Assembly: GCF_000802185.1 (NCBI RefSeq)
Contig: NZ_KN676113.1
Location: forward strand, 1,192,597-1,256,596
Direction: 5' to 3'
Length of the DNA stretch: 64,000 nt
Origin: Belnapia sp. F-4-1
Lineage (GTDB): Bacteria > Pseudomonadota > Alphaproteobacteria > Acetobacterales > Acetobacteraceae
This document shows, one piece after another, positions 8,437 to 19,381 of this stretch (within the stretch, counting starts at the first letter, position 1; each line of letters begins with the position of its first letter). The translations under genes were made by a program, and so were the position numbers. The notes under the pieces are model-generated. The model was not told the DNA's origin. It searched no databases and worked only from the letters and a program-made list of their open reading frames with translations.

Positions 8437-9606
8437 ATGGCCATCCTCCAGCCCGCCTTTTCGTCCGGAAGACCTGTCGCGCAGGCCGAGGCCTCGCGCA
8501 GCCTGTCCGCCAGCCTGCCGACGACGATCGAGGTCGCCCGCGTGGTACTCGTCATCGGCCTCGTCTTCCTGCACTACTTCTCCTTTCCGAACAGCCGGGT
8601 CTCTCCCTTCACCGGGTTCGACCCGGATCAACACTCCTTCGCCACCTTCGTGAACAGCTTCATACTGCTGTTCTTCTTCAGCGCAGTGCCGTTGCTGAGC
8701 ACCATTTCCGGCTGGCTGTTCTTCGGCCTGACCGATCACCCCTTGCGGACCATCGCGCGGCGGATGCGAGGCCGCATCCTCTCCCTCCTGTTGCCGCTCA
8801 TCACCTGGAGCCTCGCCACGATCGCAATCGGCTTCATCCTGCACGCGGTCGCTCCAACCACGGGCCTGCTCGGTGAATTCCGTTTCGATTTCGACGAACC
8901 CAGCTTCTTCGGCCTGCTCGATGGGATTTTCGGTCTGACCGGCCTGCCGACCGCCTTCCAGTTCTGGTTCGTGCGGGACCTCTTCCTGTCGGTCCTGGTG
9001 AGCCCGCTGCTCTGGCTCATCCTGCGCCATGCGCCCCTCGCGGGCGTGGCGGTGCTCGGCGCCTCCTGGGTGTGCGACTTCACCTTCGGCATCTTCATCC
9101 GCACCGACGTGCTGTTCTTCTTCTTCCTCGGCGGCTTCGCCCGGATGCGGCAGGTGCCGCTGAACATCTCCTGGCGCACGACCCAGCTCCTGCTGGTTAC
9201 CTATGCCCTGTTGATGGCGGCACGGGCCCTGGCGCCACTCTGGCTCGACCCGACCACGCCACCGCATGAGGACATGCTCGACCTGGCGACGCGGCTCGCC
9301 CGCCCGCTCGGCGTCGTTGCATGCTGGGGCCTCTGCCTGCGCCTGGCTACGACGCAGATCGGCGGATTCTTCGCCCGCTACGGCGGCTTCGCCTTCTTCC
9401 TGCATGCCTCCCATTTTCCCATCATCATCTTCGTGAAGTACCTGCTCTGGGGCCTGGTGCCGGCTGAGACGGATGCGTGGATGCTCGCGCATTACGCTGC
9501 CAGCGTCGCCGTCACGATATCGGTCGCGGCGCTCGGTGCGGCGGTGATCTTCCGCCTCTCGCCCGGCCTTTACGCCTTCCTCGCCGGCGGCCGGCGTTTC
9601 GTCTGA
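8437..9606 (+). CDS. Acyltransferase-3 family membrane protein
   Basis: The 389-residue polytopic membrane protein has about ten hydrophobic segments and an early LVFLHYF histidine segment, typical of the acyl_transf_3 (OafA/NodX) family. These proteins acylate sugars on the outer face of the cytoplasmic membrane. It lies in the operon with an aminoacyl carrier protein and ligase and overlaps the following GNAT gene by one base. I infer that it could transfer an aminoacyl or other acyl group to a glycan. Substrates cannot be read from sequence. Confidence 0.82.
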   Translation: MAILQPAFSSGRPVAQAEASRSLSASLPTTIEVARVVLVIGLVFLHYFSFPNSRVSPFTGFDPDQHSFATFVNSFILLFFFSAVPLLSTISGWLFFGLTDHPLRTIARRMRGRILSLLLPLITWSLATIAIGFILHAVAPTTGLLGEFRFDFDEPSFFGLLDGIFGLTGLPTAFQFWFVRDLFLSVLVSPLLWLILRHAPLAGVAVLGASWVCDFTFGIFIRTDVLFFFFLGGFARMRQVPLNISWRTTQLLLVTYALLMAARALAPLWLDPTTPPHEDMLDLATRLARPLGVVACWGLCLRLATTQIGGFFARYGGFAFFLHASHFPIIIFVKYLLWGLVPAETDAWMLAHYAASVAVTISVAALGAAVIFRLSPGLYAFLAGGRRFV

Positions 9607-10310
9607 TGAGCGAGACGGACCTCCTCGGCCAGCCGGTCGACCCGACGCCACGGCCTCGGCCGGAACATGCACCCATCACCGGTACCAGCGTCACGCTGGC
9701 GCCCCTGGCCACGGCGCATGCGGAGGAGCTCTGGCCCATCGCGCGCGATGCGCCGGAAAGCTGGCGCTGGCTGCCTTTCGGTCCCTTCGCTGACCGTGCC
9801 GCCTTCGCCGGTACGCTCCGCTTCATGGCCGTCAGCAAGGGCGAGCTGGTTTGGGCAGTTTGCCCGCATGACGCCGATGGCAGGCCGGGACACGCGGCCG
9901 GCTGGCTCGCTCTGCTCGACATCCGCCCGGCCGATGCGGCGATCGAGCTCGGCAATATCTGGTTCCCGCCCGGGCTCGCCCGCACCCGGGCATCGACCGA
10001 AGCCATGTTCCTACTGATCGACCTGGCCTTCAGCCTCGGCTACCGCCGCATCGCCTGGAAGTGCAACACGCTGAACACTGCCTCCTGCCGTGCGGCTGAG
10101 CGCCTTGGCTTCCGGCTCGAAGGCGTGCTGCGGGCCCATATGGTCGTGCGCGCCCATCGCCGCGACACCGCCTATTTCTCTCTGCTCGATGACGAATGGC
10201 CGGAGCGCCGCGCCGCCATCGCCCACTGGCTGCGCGATGCCAATTTCGATGCATCGGGCCAGGCGCTCGAACGCCTGCACCGTCCCAAGGACCAGCATGA
10301 CACCGCCTAA
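9606..10310 (+). CDS. GNAT family N-acetyltransferase
   Basis: The start overlaps the previous stop as TGATG, giving 234 residues. The pattern is that of Acetyltransf_3 (RimJ/RimL, SpeG-type) proteins. It has an N-terminal TSVTLAPL strand, a central strand ending in ELGNIWFPPG, and the acetyl-CoA-binding region leading to CNTLNTASCRAAERLGF. Family members acetylate amino groups of proteins or small molecules. Being inside the aminoacyl-carrier operon, it may cap the amino group of the attached amino acid; this is inference. It overlaps the downstream glycosyltransferase by 14 bases. Confidence 0.82.
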   Translation: MSETDLLGQPVDPTPRPRPEHAPITGTSVTLAPLATAHAEELWPIARDAPESWRWLPFGPFADRAAFAGTLRFMAVSKGELVWAVCPHDADGRPGHAAGWLALLDIRPADAAIELGNIWFPPGLARTRASTEAMFLLIDLAFSLGYRRIAWKCNTLNTASCRAAERLGFRLEGVLRAHMVVRAHRRDTAYFSLLDDEWPERRAAIAHWLRDANFDASGQALERLHRPKDQHDTA

Positions 10311-11382
10311 GGAAGCCCTGCCCTTCGGTCTGCGATTTGCTGGCCCTCCCCCCGATCCCGCACCGGGCGAGGTCATCGGCATCGTCGTCGCCAGAAACGA
10401 GGCGCTTCGCCTTGGGGCCGCGATCCGGCACGCACGGCGCCTCGGCGTCGGCCCCATCCTGCTGATCGACAACCGCTCGACGGATGCCACGCGCGACATC
10501 GCGCTCCGCACCCCGCGCGTGCACGTCGTCGAGGCGCCTGGCAGCTTCGCCGAGGCCAGTTTCGGCATCGACTGGGTGAACGCCTTGCTGGACCGCCATG
10601 CCCGCGGTCGTTGGGTGATGCTCTTCGATGCTGATGAAATGCTGGTTTTTCCCGGCAGCGACGTGCCTGGCGCCCTGCCCCGCCTGTGCCGCCATCTCGA
10701 AGGGCTGGGGTCCGAAGGCCTGCTGACGATCATGCTGGATTGCTTCCCGCGCGAACCCCTGCACGCAGTCCATTATGAAGCCGGGCAGGATTTGCTGGAG
10801 GCCGCCCCCTGGTTCGAGCCGCCGCGGCTGAGGCAGGAGCCCGAGCCGAATTGCCCGTATATCGCCACCTATGGCGGCATCCGCGAACGCCTTTTCTTCC
10901 CTGAGGCCATTCCTTCCCGCCCGGGGCGCTTCCTGCACCAGAAGCTCTACAATCTCGGCTGGCGCCTGCCGCCGCTGCGCCGTGCTGCCTGGTACGCCCG
11001 CATGGCCCCGCTTCGCTCGCCCAACCTGACGAAGCTGCCGCTGCTGCGCTGGCGCGAGGGGATGGAATTCCGCTCGGCGCACGCTGTCGCGCCGCTCGCC
11101 CTTGCCACGGAGCAGCCGAGCGGCGTGCTGCTCCACTTCAAATTCCTGCAGGACTTCCATGCTCGCGTGCTGGATGCCGTCACGCGCAACGCGCATTACG
11201 ACGGGTCGGTGGAATACCGCCGCTACCTCGCGGCGTTGAAGCGCGATCCGGACTTCACCCTGCACGGGCCGCGCAGCCTGCGCTACGAGGGCCCGGAGCA
11301 GCTTCGGTCGCTCGGCCTGCTGCAGGACACGCTGGCCTGGGCCGAGGACCGCGCAGAGGCAAGGCTCCCCGCCACGACATAA
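10297..11382 (+). CDS. Family 2 glycosyltransferase (Glyco_tranf_2_4 type)
   Basis: I start it at the ATG that overlaps the end of the GNAT gene, giving 361 residues. It opens with the GT-A strand IGIVVARNEALRL, has the nucleotide-binding segment LLIDNRSTDATRD, and a metal-binding DAD at D111-D113 in LFDADEML. It is the last gene of operon B and probably adds a sugar to the polymer or lipid-linked intermediate that the operon decorates. Several histidines and tryptophans in the C-terminal half may belong to the acceptor site. Confidence 0.82.
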   Translation: MTPPKEALPFGLRFAGPPPDPAPGEVIGIVVARNEALRLGAAIRHARRLGVGPILLIDNRSTDATRDIALRTPRVHVVEAPGSFAEASFGIDWVNALLDRHARGRWVMLFDADEMLVFPGSDVPGALPRLCRHLEGLGSEGLLTIMLDCFPREPLHAVHYEAGQDLLEAAPWFEPPRLRQEPEPNCPYIATYGGIRERLFFPEAIPSRPGRFLHQKLYNLGWRLPPLRRAAWYARMAPLRSPNLTKLPLLRWREGMEFRSAHAVAPLALATEQPSGVLLHFKFLQDFHARVLDAVTRNAHYDGSVEYRRYLAALKRDPDFTLHGPRSLRYEGPEQLRSLGLLQDTLAWAEDRAEARLPATT

Positions 11383-11387
11383 GTCAA

Positions 11388-11425
11388 GGCGACGACCCGC
11401 GATCCGGTGATCGCAGGTCGTCGCC
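11388..11425. terminator. Long hairpin between convergent glycosyltransferases
   Basis: GGCGACGACC (11388-11397) pairs with GGTCGTCGCC (11416-11425). The inner GCGATC (11399-11404) pairs with GATCGC (11409-11414) around a CGGT loop, with one C/A mismatch. The 16-bp stem lies between two converging genes and should act on both strands. No T-run is present. Confidence 0.6.
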
Positions 11426-11434
11426 CAGGGCGTC

Positions 11435-12487
11435 TCAGCCCATCGCGCCGCGCGGTGCGGCGCTCTCCGGCAGGGTATGGGCGTTCACCCGGATACCGGC
11501 CTTCTTCGCGCGGATCCGCAACTCACCGAGGGCCATGCTGACGAAGCCCTGCGCATAGGCCAGCCGCCAGCGCGGGCCGATCATGGCACTGCTCTCCGCC
11601 GGCATCAGGGCCAGCGGCGCCAACGCGACCACCAGCGCCAGTCGCCGCGGTAATTCGCTCCAGACAAGGCGGTTGTGTCCGAGCATCAGCCGCGTCAGCA
11701 CCGAGGAGGCGCCCTGCCAGTAAAGCCGCTGCAACAACCAGTTGGGCGTCAGGCGCACCGCCTGGATGCAATGGTGCACGGTGATGCGCGAATCGTGTCG
11801 GGCGGAGCGGCCGCTATCCTGCAGCTTCCAGGCCAGATGCACATCCTCGTCGGACAGCAGCAGCCCGCCACGGCGGCCGAGATCCTCGGCGAAGCCGGAT
11901 ACCGCCAGCAGCGCCGCGCGCTCGATCACCAGGTTGGCACCATAGGGGCCAAGCTCCGCCGGCACCTCGGAGGTGCGGTACTCGCCGCGCCCCTCCCATT
12001 CGGTGATGGTAAGGATGCCGCGCAGGCTGTCCGGCCACCAGCCGGGCAGGGGCGCTTCCCAGATCGGCAGGGCGCGGCCGCTGAGCACGGCCGGCCGCAC
12101 CGGCAGCTCCTGCACCACCCGCATGATCTGCTCGATCCAGTCGGGCGCCGCCAGCGCGTCGTCGTCAATATAGGCCACGTAATCGCCCCGGGCTGCGAGC
12201 GCACCGGCATTGCGGGCGAGGCTGAGGCCCGCTTCTTCCACGCGGATGAGCTGCGCATTCGGCGATTCGGCGACGAGATGCTGGATCTCCGCCGCCGCAG
12301 CCGGTGAGGACTTGCTGTCCACGACGACAATGTCGAAGGCATCCGGTCCCACGCTCTGCTGCCGCAGGCTCTCGAGGCAGTGGCGCAGATAATGTGTACG
12401 GTTATGCGTGCAGATGCAGGCGGTGACGGAAACGCTCTGCCCCTGCGGCCTGGTATCCGTATAGCTTGGCTGGAGGGTCATGGACAT
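11435..12487 (-). CDS. Family 2 glycosyltransferase
   Basis: This is a 350-residue GT-A enzyme. It opens with the nucleotide-binding strand TACICTHNR and has the motif VVVDSKS. An aspartate run YIDDD lies at residues 106-110, and a late segment DEDVHLAWK serves as the base/acceptor motif. The frame is open 46 codons further upstream, but I prefer the ATG at 12487, beside the more typical N-terminus. It converges on operon B and probably belongs to the same surface-polysaccharide region. A hydrophobic stretch near the C-terminus (LALVVALAPLALM) may associate it with the membrane. Confidence 0.82.
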   Translation of the reverse strand: MSMTLQPSYTDTRPQGQSVSVTACICTHNRTHYLRHCLESLRQQSVGPDAFDIVVVDSKSSPAAAAEIQHLVAESPNAQLIRVEEAGLSLARNAGALAARGDYVAYIDDDALAAPDWIEQIMRVVQELPVRPAVLSGRALPIWEAPLPGWWPDSLRGILTITEWEGRGEYRTSEVPAELGPYGANLVIERAALLAVSGFAEDLGRRGGLLLSDEDVHLAWKLQDSGRSARHDSRITVHHCIQAVRLTPNWLLQRLYWQGASSVLTRLMLGHNRLVWSELPRRLALVVALAPLALMPAESSAMIGPRWRLAYAQGFVSMALGELRIRAKKAGIRVNAHTLPESAAPRGAMG

Positions 12488-12858
12488 GCCTGCCGCTCGT
12501 CTTCGACGTTGATCTGAGGTGGAATGTCTGCCTCCTGTTTCATCCTCGCAATCGACGAGGCCGTGAGATTCGTTCCTTGACGGCAAACTTCCAGGATGCC
12601 CTGCGTCACGTTGCGGGGAGAGCATGCGTCGCCCAACGCCAGGAATGTTTTTGGCATCGATATTAAACTATTTGGCGAATTCCGGGCGATTTGAGTAACA
12701 ATTTGGCCAATATGGGTCCTGACGCCCAGCAGGCGCTTGCCCGGATTTGTTCGCCCTTGCAAGCTTGTCTCTCTCCGTGTTTGGTGGCTGGCGATGCTGG
12801 GTGATGGCGCGCTGATGGTGAGGTCCGCCCCTCGGGCCTGCGGAAGCGCGGCTAGGTC
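12488..12858. other. Intergenic region between glycosyltransferase and kinase genes
   Basis: This 371-base gap separates divergent genes. The stretch 12650-12715 is clearly A/T-rich and includes the palindrome TTGGCCAA at 12703-12710, so it probably holds promoters for one or both directions. I see no RNA gene or credible small reading frame. Confidence 0.4.
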
Positions 12859-14672
<1,814 letters not shown>

Positions 14673-14676
<4 letters not shown>

Positions 14677-15650
14677 AGCGCATCCTGTCCGCACTGCTGC
14701 TGCTCGCCTGGCCTGCCTGGGCCGCGGTGACCTTCGAGGATCCGCCCGCGCCGCCTCCCAGCAGCACCCGCTCGGCCCCACCCGCCACGCGCCCCGCCCC
14801 TCGCCCCCGTCCGCCGCAAGACTCCGCCCCCTCCCTCCCGCCGCCGCCCGCCGCCCCGGCCGAGCCGTCGCGTGGCCTGGTCGCCGATACCCGCAGCCGC
14901 TGCGGCATCTGGGCGCCCGATCTCCAGCCCGGCGAGAGCCTCGAATGGTCCGGCGCCTGCCGCAACGGCGCAGCCAGCGGCACGGGGGAGCTGCTGCGGC
15001 GGAAGGGCGAGGCGGTGGTCAGCCTCACCCAGGGACAGTTCAAGGACGGCAAGCTGGAAGGCCCGGCCACCATCGCCATGACCGGCGGCACCCAGGTCGA
15101 GGCGGAATTCAACGCCGGCGAGGCCAAGGCCGGCCAGATCCGCTTCGGCGATGCCAGCACCTATCGCGGCGAGATCCGCAACAACCTGCCGAATGGCCGG
15201 GGCGTCCGGACCTGGCCGCGCGGGCCCGATTACGACGGCCAGTGGGCGAACGGCGTCCGCAGCGGCGAGGGCCGCCAGCAGGACGGCTACGGCGTCTATT
15301 CTGGCCAATGGCGCGAGGACCGCCGCAACGGCCGCGGCCTGCAGATATACCCGAGCGGCGACCGCTACCAGGGCGAGTGGCGCAACGACAAGCGCGAGGG
15401 CCGCGGCACCATGACCTGGTCCGGCGGCGTCTATGAGGGCGAATGGCGGGGCGACCGCCGCAACGGCCAGGGCACCGAGACCTACAGCAACGGCACCCGC
15501 TTCATCGGCCAGTTCGTCGACGACCTGCCAAGCGGCCCCGGCGTGCTCATCGCCGCCGACGGCACGCGCTTCGAGGGGCGGATCACCGGCGGCTGCCTTG
15601 CGACCGAACGCGGCATCTATCGCGTCCTCGCCGGACCGGGCGCCTGTTGA
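14673..15650 (+). CDS. Exported MORN-repeat protein
   Basis: The 325-residue protein begins with a signal peptide (about residues 1-17, ending AWA), followed by a Pro/Ser/Ala-rich linker to about residue 70. The C-terminal half (about 164-300) contains five to six MORN repeats of the YxGEWxxxxRNGxG type. MORN repeats form extended beta sheets that bind partners or lipids. Its ATG overlaps the kinase stop (ATGA), so the two are co-translated. It may be the partner or sensor of the kinase's outer domain, which is inference. Confidence 0.85.
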
Positions 15651-15654
15651 TAGC

Positions 15655-16275
15655 TCACCACATGCTATCCTGCGCCCGCGCCGGCCAAGCGGTGTCATAG
15701 GCCTCGCCGCCGACCCGACCCTCGCTCATCTCGGCGAGGATCGCCCCTGGCGTCGGGAGGCTGCGAGGGCCGACCTGGCTCTCCGGCCGCCACAGCCCGG
15801 CGCGGATAATCGCCCGGGCACATTGGAAGTAGACCTCGCCCACCCGGATCACGAGCACCGAGCGCGGCGCCTTCCCCTCCACCGCGAAACTGTCGCACAG
15901 CGCCGGGTCCGTCTCGACCTCCGCGATGCCGTTGATGCGCAGCGCATTGCCGCTGCCGGGGATGAGGAACATCAGCCCGACCCGTGGGTCCCGCACGACG
16001 TTGCGCAGGCTGTCGATGCGGTTGTTGCCGCGCCTATCGGGCAGCAGCAGCGTCTTCGGGTCGGCGATGCGGACGAAGCCCGGCCGGTCCCCGCGTGGCG
16101 AGCAGTCGAGCCCTTCCGGCCCCACCGTCGCCAGCGCAAGGAAGGGCGCCGCCTCGATGAAGCGGGCATAGGACGGCGTCACATGATCCGCCACCTTGGC
16201 TGTCGAGGCCTCGCCCACCGAATCCAGCGACCCATAGATCGCCTCCAACTCCGCGCTGCTGGTGATGACCGTCAT
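15655..16275 (-). CDS. Pyridoxamine 5'-phosphate oxidase-like FMN-binding protein
   Basis: The start at 16275 is favoured by an AGGAGGG ribosome site just upstream, giving 206 residues. The sequence has the split-barrel PPOX pattern, including FLALATVGPEGLDCSPRGD, the FMN-contact segment LLLPDRRGNNRIDSL and GLMFLIPG. This form is that of the MSMEG_1061-type subfamily of flavoproteins or general-stress FMN proteins. The substrate is unknown. It is divergent from a LysR regulator, which probably controls it. Confidence 0.85.
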   Translation of the reverse strand: MTVITSSAELEAIYGSLDSVGEASTAKVADHVTPSYARFIEAAPFLALATVGPEGLDCSPRGDRPGFVRIADPKTLLLPDRRGNNRIDSLRNVVRDPRVGLMFLIPGSGNALRINGIAEVETDPALCDSFAVEGKAPRSVLVIRVGEVYFQCARAIIRAGLWRPESQVGPRSLPTPGAILAEMSEGRVGGEAYDTAWPARAQDSMW

Positions 16276-16297
16276 GCCCACCCTCCTGGCTCGTTGC

Positions 16298-16322
16298 GGC
16301 TGCATGGCTAGACGAAGCAGCC
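16298..16322. promoter_or_regulatory. Dyad in the divergent PPOX/LysR promoter
   Basis: GGCTGC at 16298-16303 and GCAGCC at 16317-16322 form an inverted repeat across a 13-base centre, midway between the divergent starts. LysR regulators usually bind interrupted dyads in such gaps, so this is a candidate site for the adjacent regulator. Confidence 0.35.
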
Positions 16323-16382
16323 GCCACGCGACTATCGATTTCGGCTGCCGGATCGGTGAACGAAACTCACAAAGGAAACCTC

Positions 16383-17255
16383 ATGCCGCGCGGCCTGCCG
16401 CCTCTCGCCGCCCTTCGCGCCTTCGAGGCGACGGCACGGCTCGGATCCGTCACCCGCGCTGCGGAAGAGTTGGGCCGCACCCATGGCGCAGTCAGCCGTC
16501 AGATCCAGGCCCTGCAGGAAGCGGCTGGCCTACCCCTCTTCGACAAGGCGGGCACCGGCCTCCGCCTCAATGCCGAGGGCGAGGCGTTGCGCCGCACCGT
16601 TGCTGCGGCGCTGGACGGGCTGGAGGCGGGCTGGATGGCCCTCCGCGAAACGGCGGGCGGCCCGTCCCTGCACGTGGCCTGCAGCGCCAGCTTCGCCATG
16701 CGCTGGCTGGTCCCACGCCTGCCGGGCTTCTACCGGGCCCAGCCCGCGCTGCGCCTCCGCCTCTCCATGACCACCGCCCGCGCCCTCCGCCATGAGGGCG
16801 CCGACCTGGTGATCGCCTGGAATCGCGGCCATTACCCGCCCGGCGAGCAGGCCCGCGCCATCCCGCTCGGCCCGATCGCCTTCGGCCCCGTCTGTGCGCC
16901 GGACTATCCGGTGGAGGCAGGACCTGGCTGCCTCGCCGCCGGCACCCGCATCGCCCACGAGCATATTGACCGCGCCTGGCCGATCTGGGCGCAGCGCGCC
17001 GGCCGGGTGCTGGATTGTCGGGACGAGCTGCGCTTTCCCCACACCCATCTTTGCATCGAGGCGGCGCTGGCCGGGCTCGGCATCGCCCTGGTCGAGCAGC
17101 GCCTGGTGCGAGAGGAACTGGCCTCCGGCCGCCTGCTCGCCCCTTGCGACTTCGTCCCTTTCCCCGAAGGCCTGGCCGCCCTGCCGACCTCGCCCCGCGC
17201 CACGTCGCCTGCCGCCCGCGCCTTTGTCGACTGGCTGCGCGGAACGCTTGGCTGA
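16383..17255 (+). CDS. LysR-family transcriptional regulator (GcvA-like)
   Basis: The start at 16383 has an AAGGAA site nine bases upstream; a GTG in frame at 16356 is a weaker alternative. The 290-residue protein has the N-terminal winged helix (LAALRAFEATARLGSVTRAAEELGRTHGAVSR region) and a substrate-binding-like effector domain. The opening PPLAALRAFE is typical of the GcvA/AmpR branch. It is transcribed away from the PPOX-like gene and likely regulates it and itself. Confidence 0.88.
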   Translation: MPRGLPPLAALRAFEATARLGSVTRAAEELGRTHGAVSRQIQALQEAAGLPLFDKAGTGLRLNAEGEALRRTVAAALDGLEAGWMALRETAGGPSLHVACSASFAMRWLVPRLPGFYRAQPALRLRLSMTTARALRHEGADLVIAWNRGHYPPGEQARAIPLGPIAFGPVCAPDYPVEAGPGCLAAGTRIAHEHIDRAWPIWAQRAGRVLDCRDELRFPHTHLCIEAALAGLGIALVEQRLVREELASGRLLAPCDFVPFPEGLAALPTSPRATSPAARAFVDWLRGTLG

Positions 17256-17257
17256 GC

Positions 17258-18691
17258 TCAGCCCGCCGCCCGCTTCGGCCCGCGCCAGGCCTGGAGCTTC
17301 CGGTAGATGGTCGAGGCGTTGATTTCCAGCAGCGAGGCGGCGCGCGGCACGTCCCGCCCGGTGTGGTCCAGCGCGGCGAGGATCAGCCGCCGCTCCATCT
17401 CGGCCAGCGGCATGATCTCCAGGGCCGGCGGCGCCACCGGCATCAGCGGCTCCGCCATGGGAACGGACATCCCCTCGGCCCCACGCGACGCGGCGCGCAA
17501 CAGGGGAGCCGGCAGCATCGCTGCCTCCACCTGCTCGCCCTCGTGCAGCACGACGACGTTGCGCACCACATTCTGCAGCTGCCGCACATTGCCGGGCCAG
17601 GGATAGGCGAGGATCGCCGCCTCCGCCTCGGGCGAGAAGCGACGGAAGCGCTTGCGCTCCTCCCGGCTGAACTGGGCGAGGAAGGCGCGGGCGACCAGCA
17701 GCACATCCCCGCCGCGGTGGCGTAGCGGCGGCAGCTCGATCGGCACCACATAGAGCCTGTAGTAGAGATCCTCGCGGAACCGCCCGGCTTCCACCTCGGC
17801 CAGCGGGTCGCGGTTGGTGGCGCAGACGAAGCGCACATCCACCCGCTCCTGCCGCGAGCCGCCGACCGGCTGGACGCTGCCGGTCTGCACGAAGCGCAGC
17901 AGCTTCACCTGCATCTCGAGCGGCATCTCGCCGATCTCGTCGAGGAAGAGCGTGCCGCCATCCGCCTGCATGGCGGCGCCGGCGCGGTTTTCCGTCGCCC
18001 CGGTGAAGGCACCCTTCACATGGCCGAAGATCTCGCTCTCCAACAGGTCGCGCGGGATGGCGCCGCAGTTCAGCGCGACGAAAGGTCGCCCGGCGCGCGG
18101 CGAGGCCTTGTGCACCGCCTCCGCCGCCAACTCCTTGCCCGTGCCGCTCTCGCCAGTGATGAAGATGTTCGCCCGGCTGGAGGCAACGCTCTCGATGGTG
18201 CGATAGACCGCCTGCATCGCCGGCGAGGCGCCGATGAAGCCCATGTAGCCCTGCCGCGCCGTCAGCGCCCGGGCCGCCTGCAATTCGCTCTCCAACGCCC
18301 GCTTCTCGATGACGAGGGCGCGCTTCTCCATCGCATTCTGCAGGGTGAAGACGAGCTTCGCCTTCGGGTAGGGCTTCGGCAGGAAATCCGTGGCTCCGGC
18401 CCGCATCACCTCGACCGCGGTATTCATCGAGGCATTGGCGGTGATAATGATGACCGCGGTTTCAGAGCCTTCGGCCCGCAACACCTTCAGCACCTCGAGG
18501 CCGGGGAAATCCGGCAATTCGAGGTCGAGCAGGATGGCGTCCGGGTCCCAGGCGCGAGCCTGGGCGAGGGCTTCGGTCGCGGTCCCGACAGTGCGGATCT
18601 CGTGCCCGAGATCCCGCAGGTGCGACCGCACGATCTCCACCTGGGTGGGCGTGTCCTCGACCAGGAGGACGCGCCCGACGCCGCCTTTCAT
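17258..18691 (-). CDS. NtrC-family sigma-54-dependent response regulator
   Basis: The 477-residue protein has three domains. The receiver domain has phosphoacceptor D56 in AILLDLELPD and the conserved K106. The AAA+ domain has Walker A GESGTGKE at 180-187 and the sigma-54 contact loop GAFTGA at 227-232. The C-terminal Fis-type helix-turn-helix is near residues 440-470. It activates sigma-54 promoters when phosphorylated. Its start overlaps the stop of an Hpt protein gene by four bases. The arrangement resembles LuxU/LuxO phosphorelays, but no histidine kinase is adjacent. Confidence 0.92.
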   Translation of the reverse strand: MKGGVGRVLLVEDTPTQVEIVRSHLRDLGHEIRTVGTATEALAQARAWDPDAILLDLELPDFPGLEVLKVLRAEGSETAVIIITANASMNTAVEVMRAGATDFLPKPYPKAKLVFTLQNAMEKRALVIEKRALESELQAARALTARQGYMGFIGASPAMQAVYRTIESVASSRANIFITGESGTGKELAAEAVHKASPRAGRPFVALNCGAIPRDLLESEIFGHVKGAFTGATENRAGAAMQADGGTLFLDEIGEMPLEMQVKLLRFVQTGSVQPVGGSRQERVDVRFVCATNRDPLAEVEAGRFREDLYYRLYVVPIELPPLRHRGGDVLLVARAFLAQFSREERKRFRRFSPEAEAAILAYPWPGNVRQLQNVVRNVVVLHEGEQVEAAMLPAPLLRAASRGAEGMSVPMAEPLMPVAPPALEIMPLAEMERRLILAALDHTGRDVPRAASLLEINASTIYRKLQAWRGPKRAAG

Positions 18692-19068
18692 CGGCCTTCG
18701 GAGCGCGCCGCGAGGGCGGACAATTCCTGCAAGGCTGCCTGGGCCCGGTCCCGGATGACCGGCACCACCACCGCCGGCGGATGCGGCGAGCGTGGGTCCA
18801 TGGCGACGCGCGCAGCCTGTTCCAGGGTGGTGGCGCCGACCGCTGCGGCCTCCCCGGCCAGGCTATGGGCGGCGCGCTGGTAGCCATCCCAATTCCCGGC
18901 GATGGCAGCCGCCTCCAGCTGCCGCGCCAACCGGCCAAGATCATCCTCGAAGGTCTCGATGATGCGCCGAAAATCGGCCGGAGGGAGATCCTGGGCCAAC
19001 TGGTCGGCGATTTGGGGATCGATCGCGCTCACGGCGGCGTGTGTCGCATTTTGCGGATTTTGTGTCAA
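18688..19068 (-). CDS. Hpt-domain phosphotransfer protein
   Basis: The protein is 126 residues if the TTG at 19068 is used; a GTG at 19032 is an equally possible start, giving 114. The phosphorylatable histidine is H68 in RAAHSLAGEAAAVGA, the Hpt signature. It is alpha-helical with no other domain. Translational coupling to the NtrC-type regulator makes that regulator its likely partner. The kinase feeding it must be encoded elsewhere. Confidence 0.82.
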   Translation of the reverse strand: MTQNPQNATHAAVSAIDPQIADQLAQDLPPADFRRIIETFEDDLGRLARQLEAAAIAGNWDGYQRAAHSLAGEAAAVGATTLEQAARVAMDPRSPHPPAVVVPVIRDRAQAALQELSALAARSEGR

Positions 19069-19381
19069 TCAAGAACCGATCACTACTGCAACAAGCTGAG
19101 GCAGGGCCGGCGGTGCCCGGCGTGGTCGCCGGCGCGCAGCGTTGCAGGACCTATGTTGAGCGGCAACGACCCGCTTTAAGAAAGCGACAAGCTCCGGCAG
19201 CAAGCCAAGGGGCTGCGCAGGACGATACCCCGATGGGTTGCGCGCAAGGTTATCGCATTCTGCAAACCGCCAGGCGGAGGGACTTGCAGACCGCGGCAAA
19301 ACGGCCCCGTTTCCGGCCGCTCCTGCCTGGCATGCCGCCTGCCTTGTCCCTCCCGCCCACGCCCGCCACCGGGAGGATCGA
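19069..19381. other. Intergenic region upstream of the Hpt/response-regulator operon
   Basis: This 313-base gap separates divergent genes. It contains a small hairpin, CGCTTT-AAG-AAAGCG at 19172-19186. The first 60 bases after the Hpt gene are A/T-richer and probably carry its promoter. No gene or recognisable RNA is seen. Confidence 0.35.
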
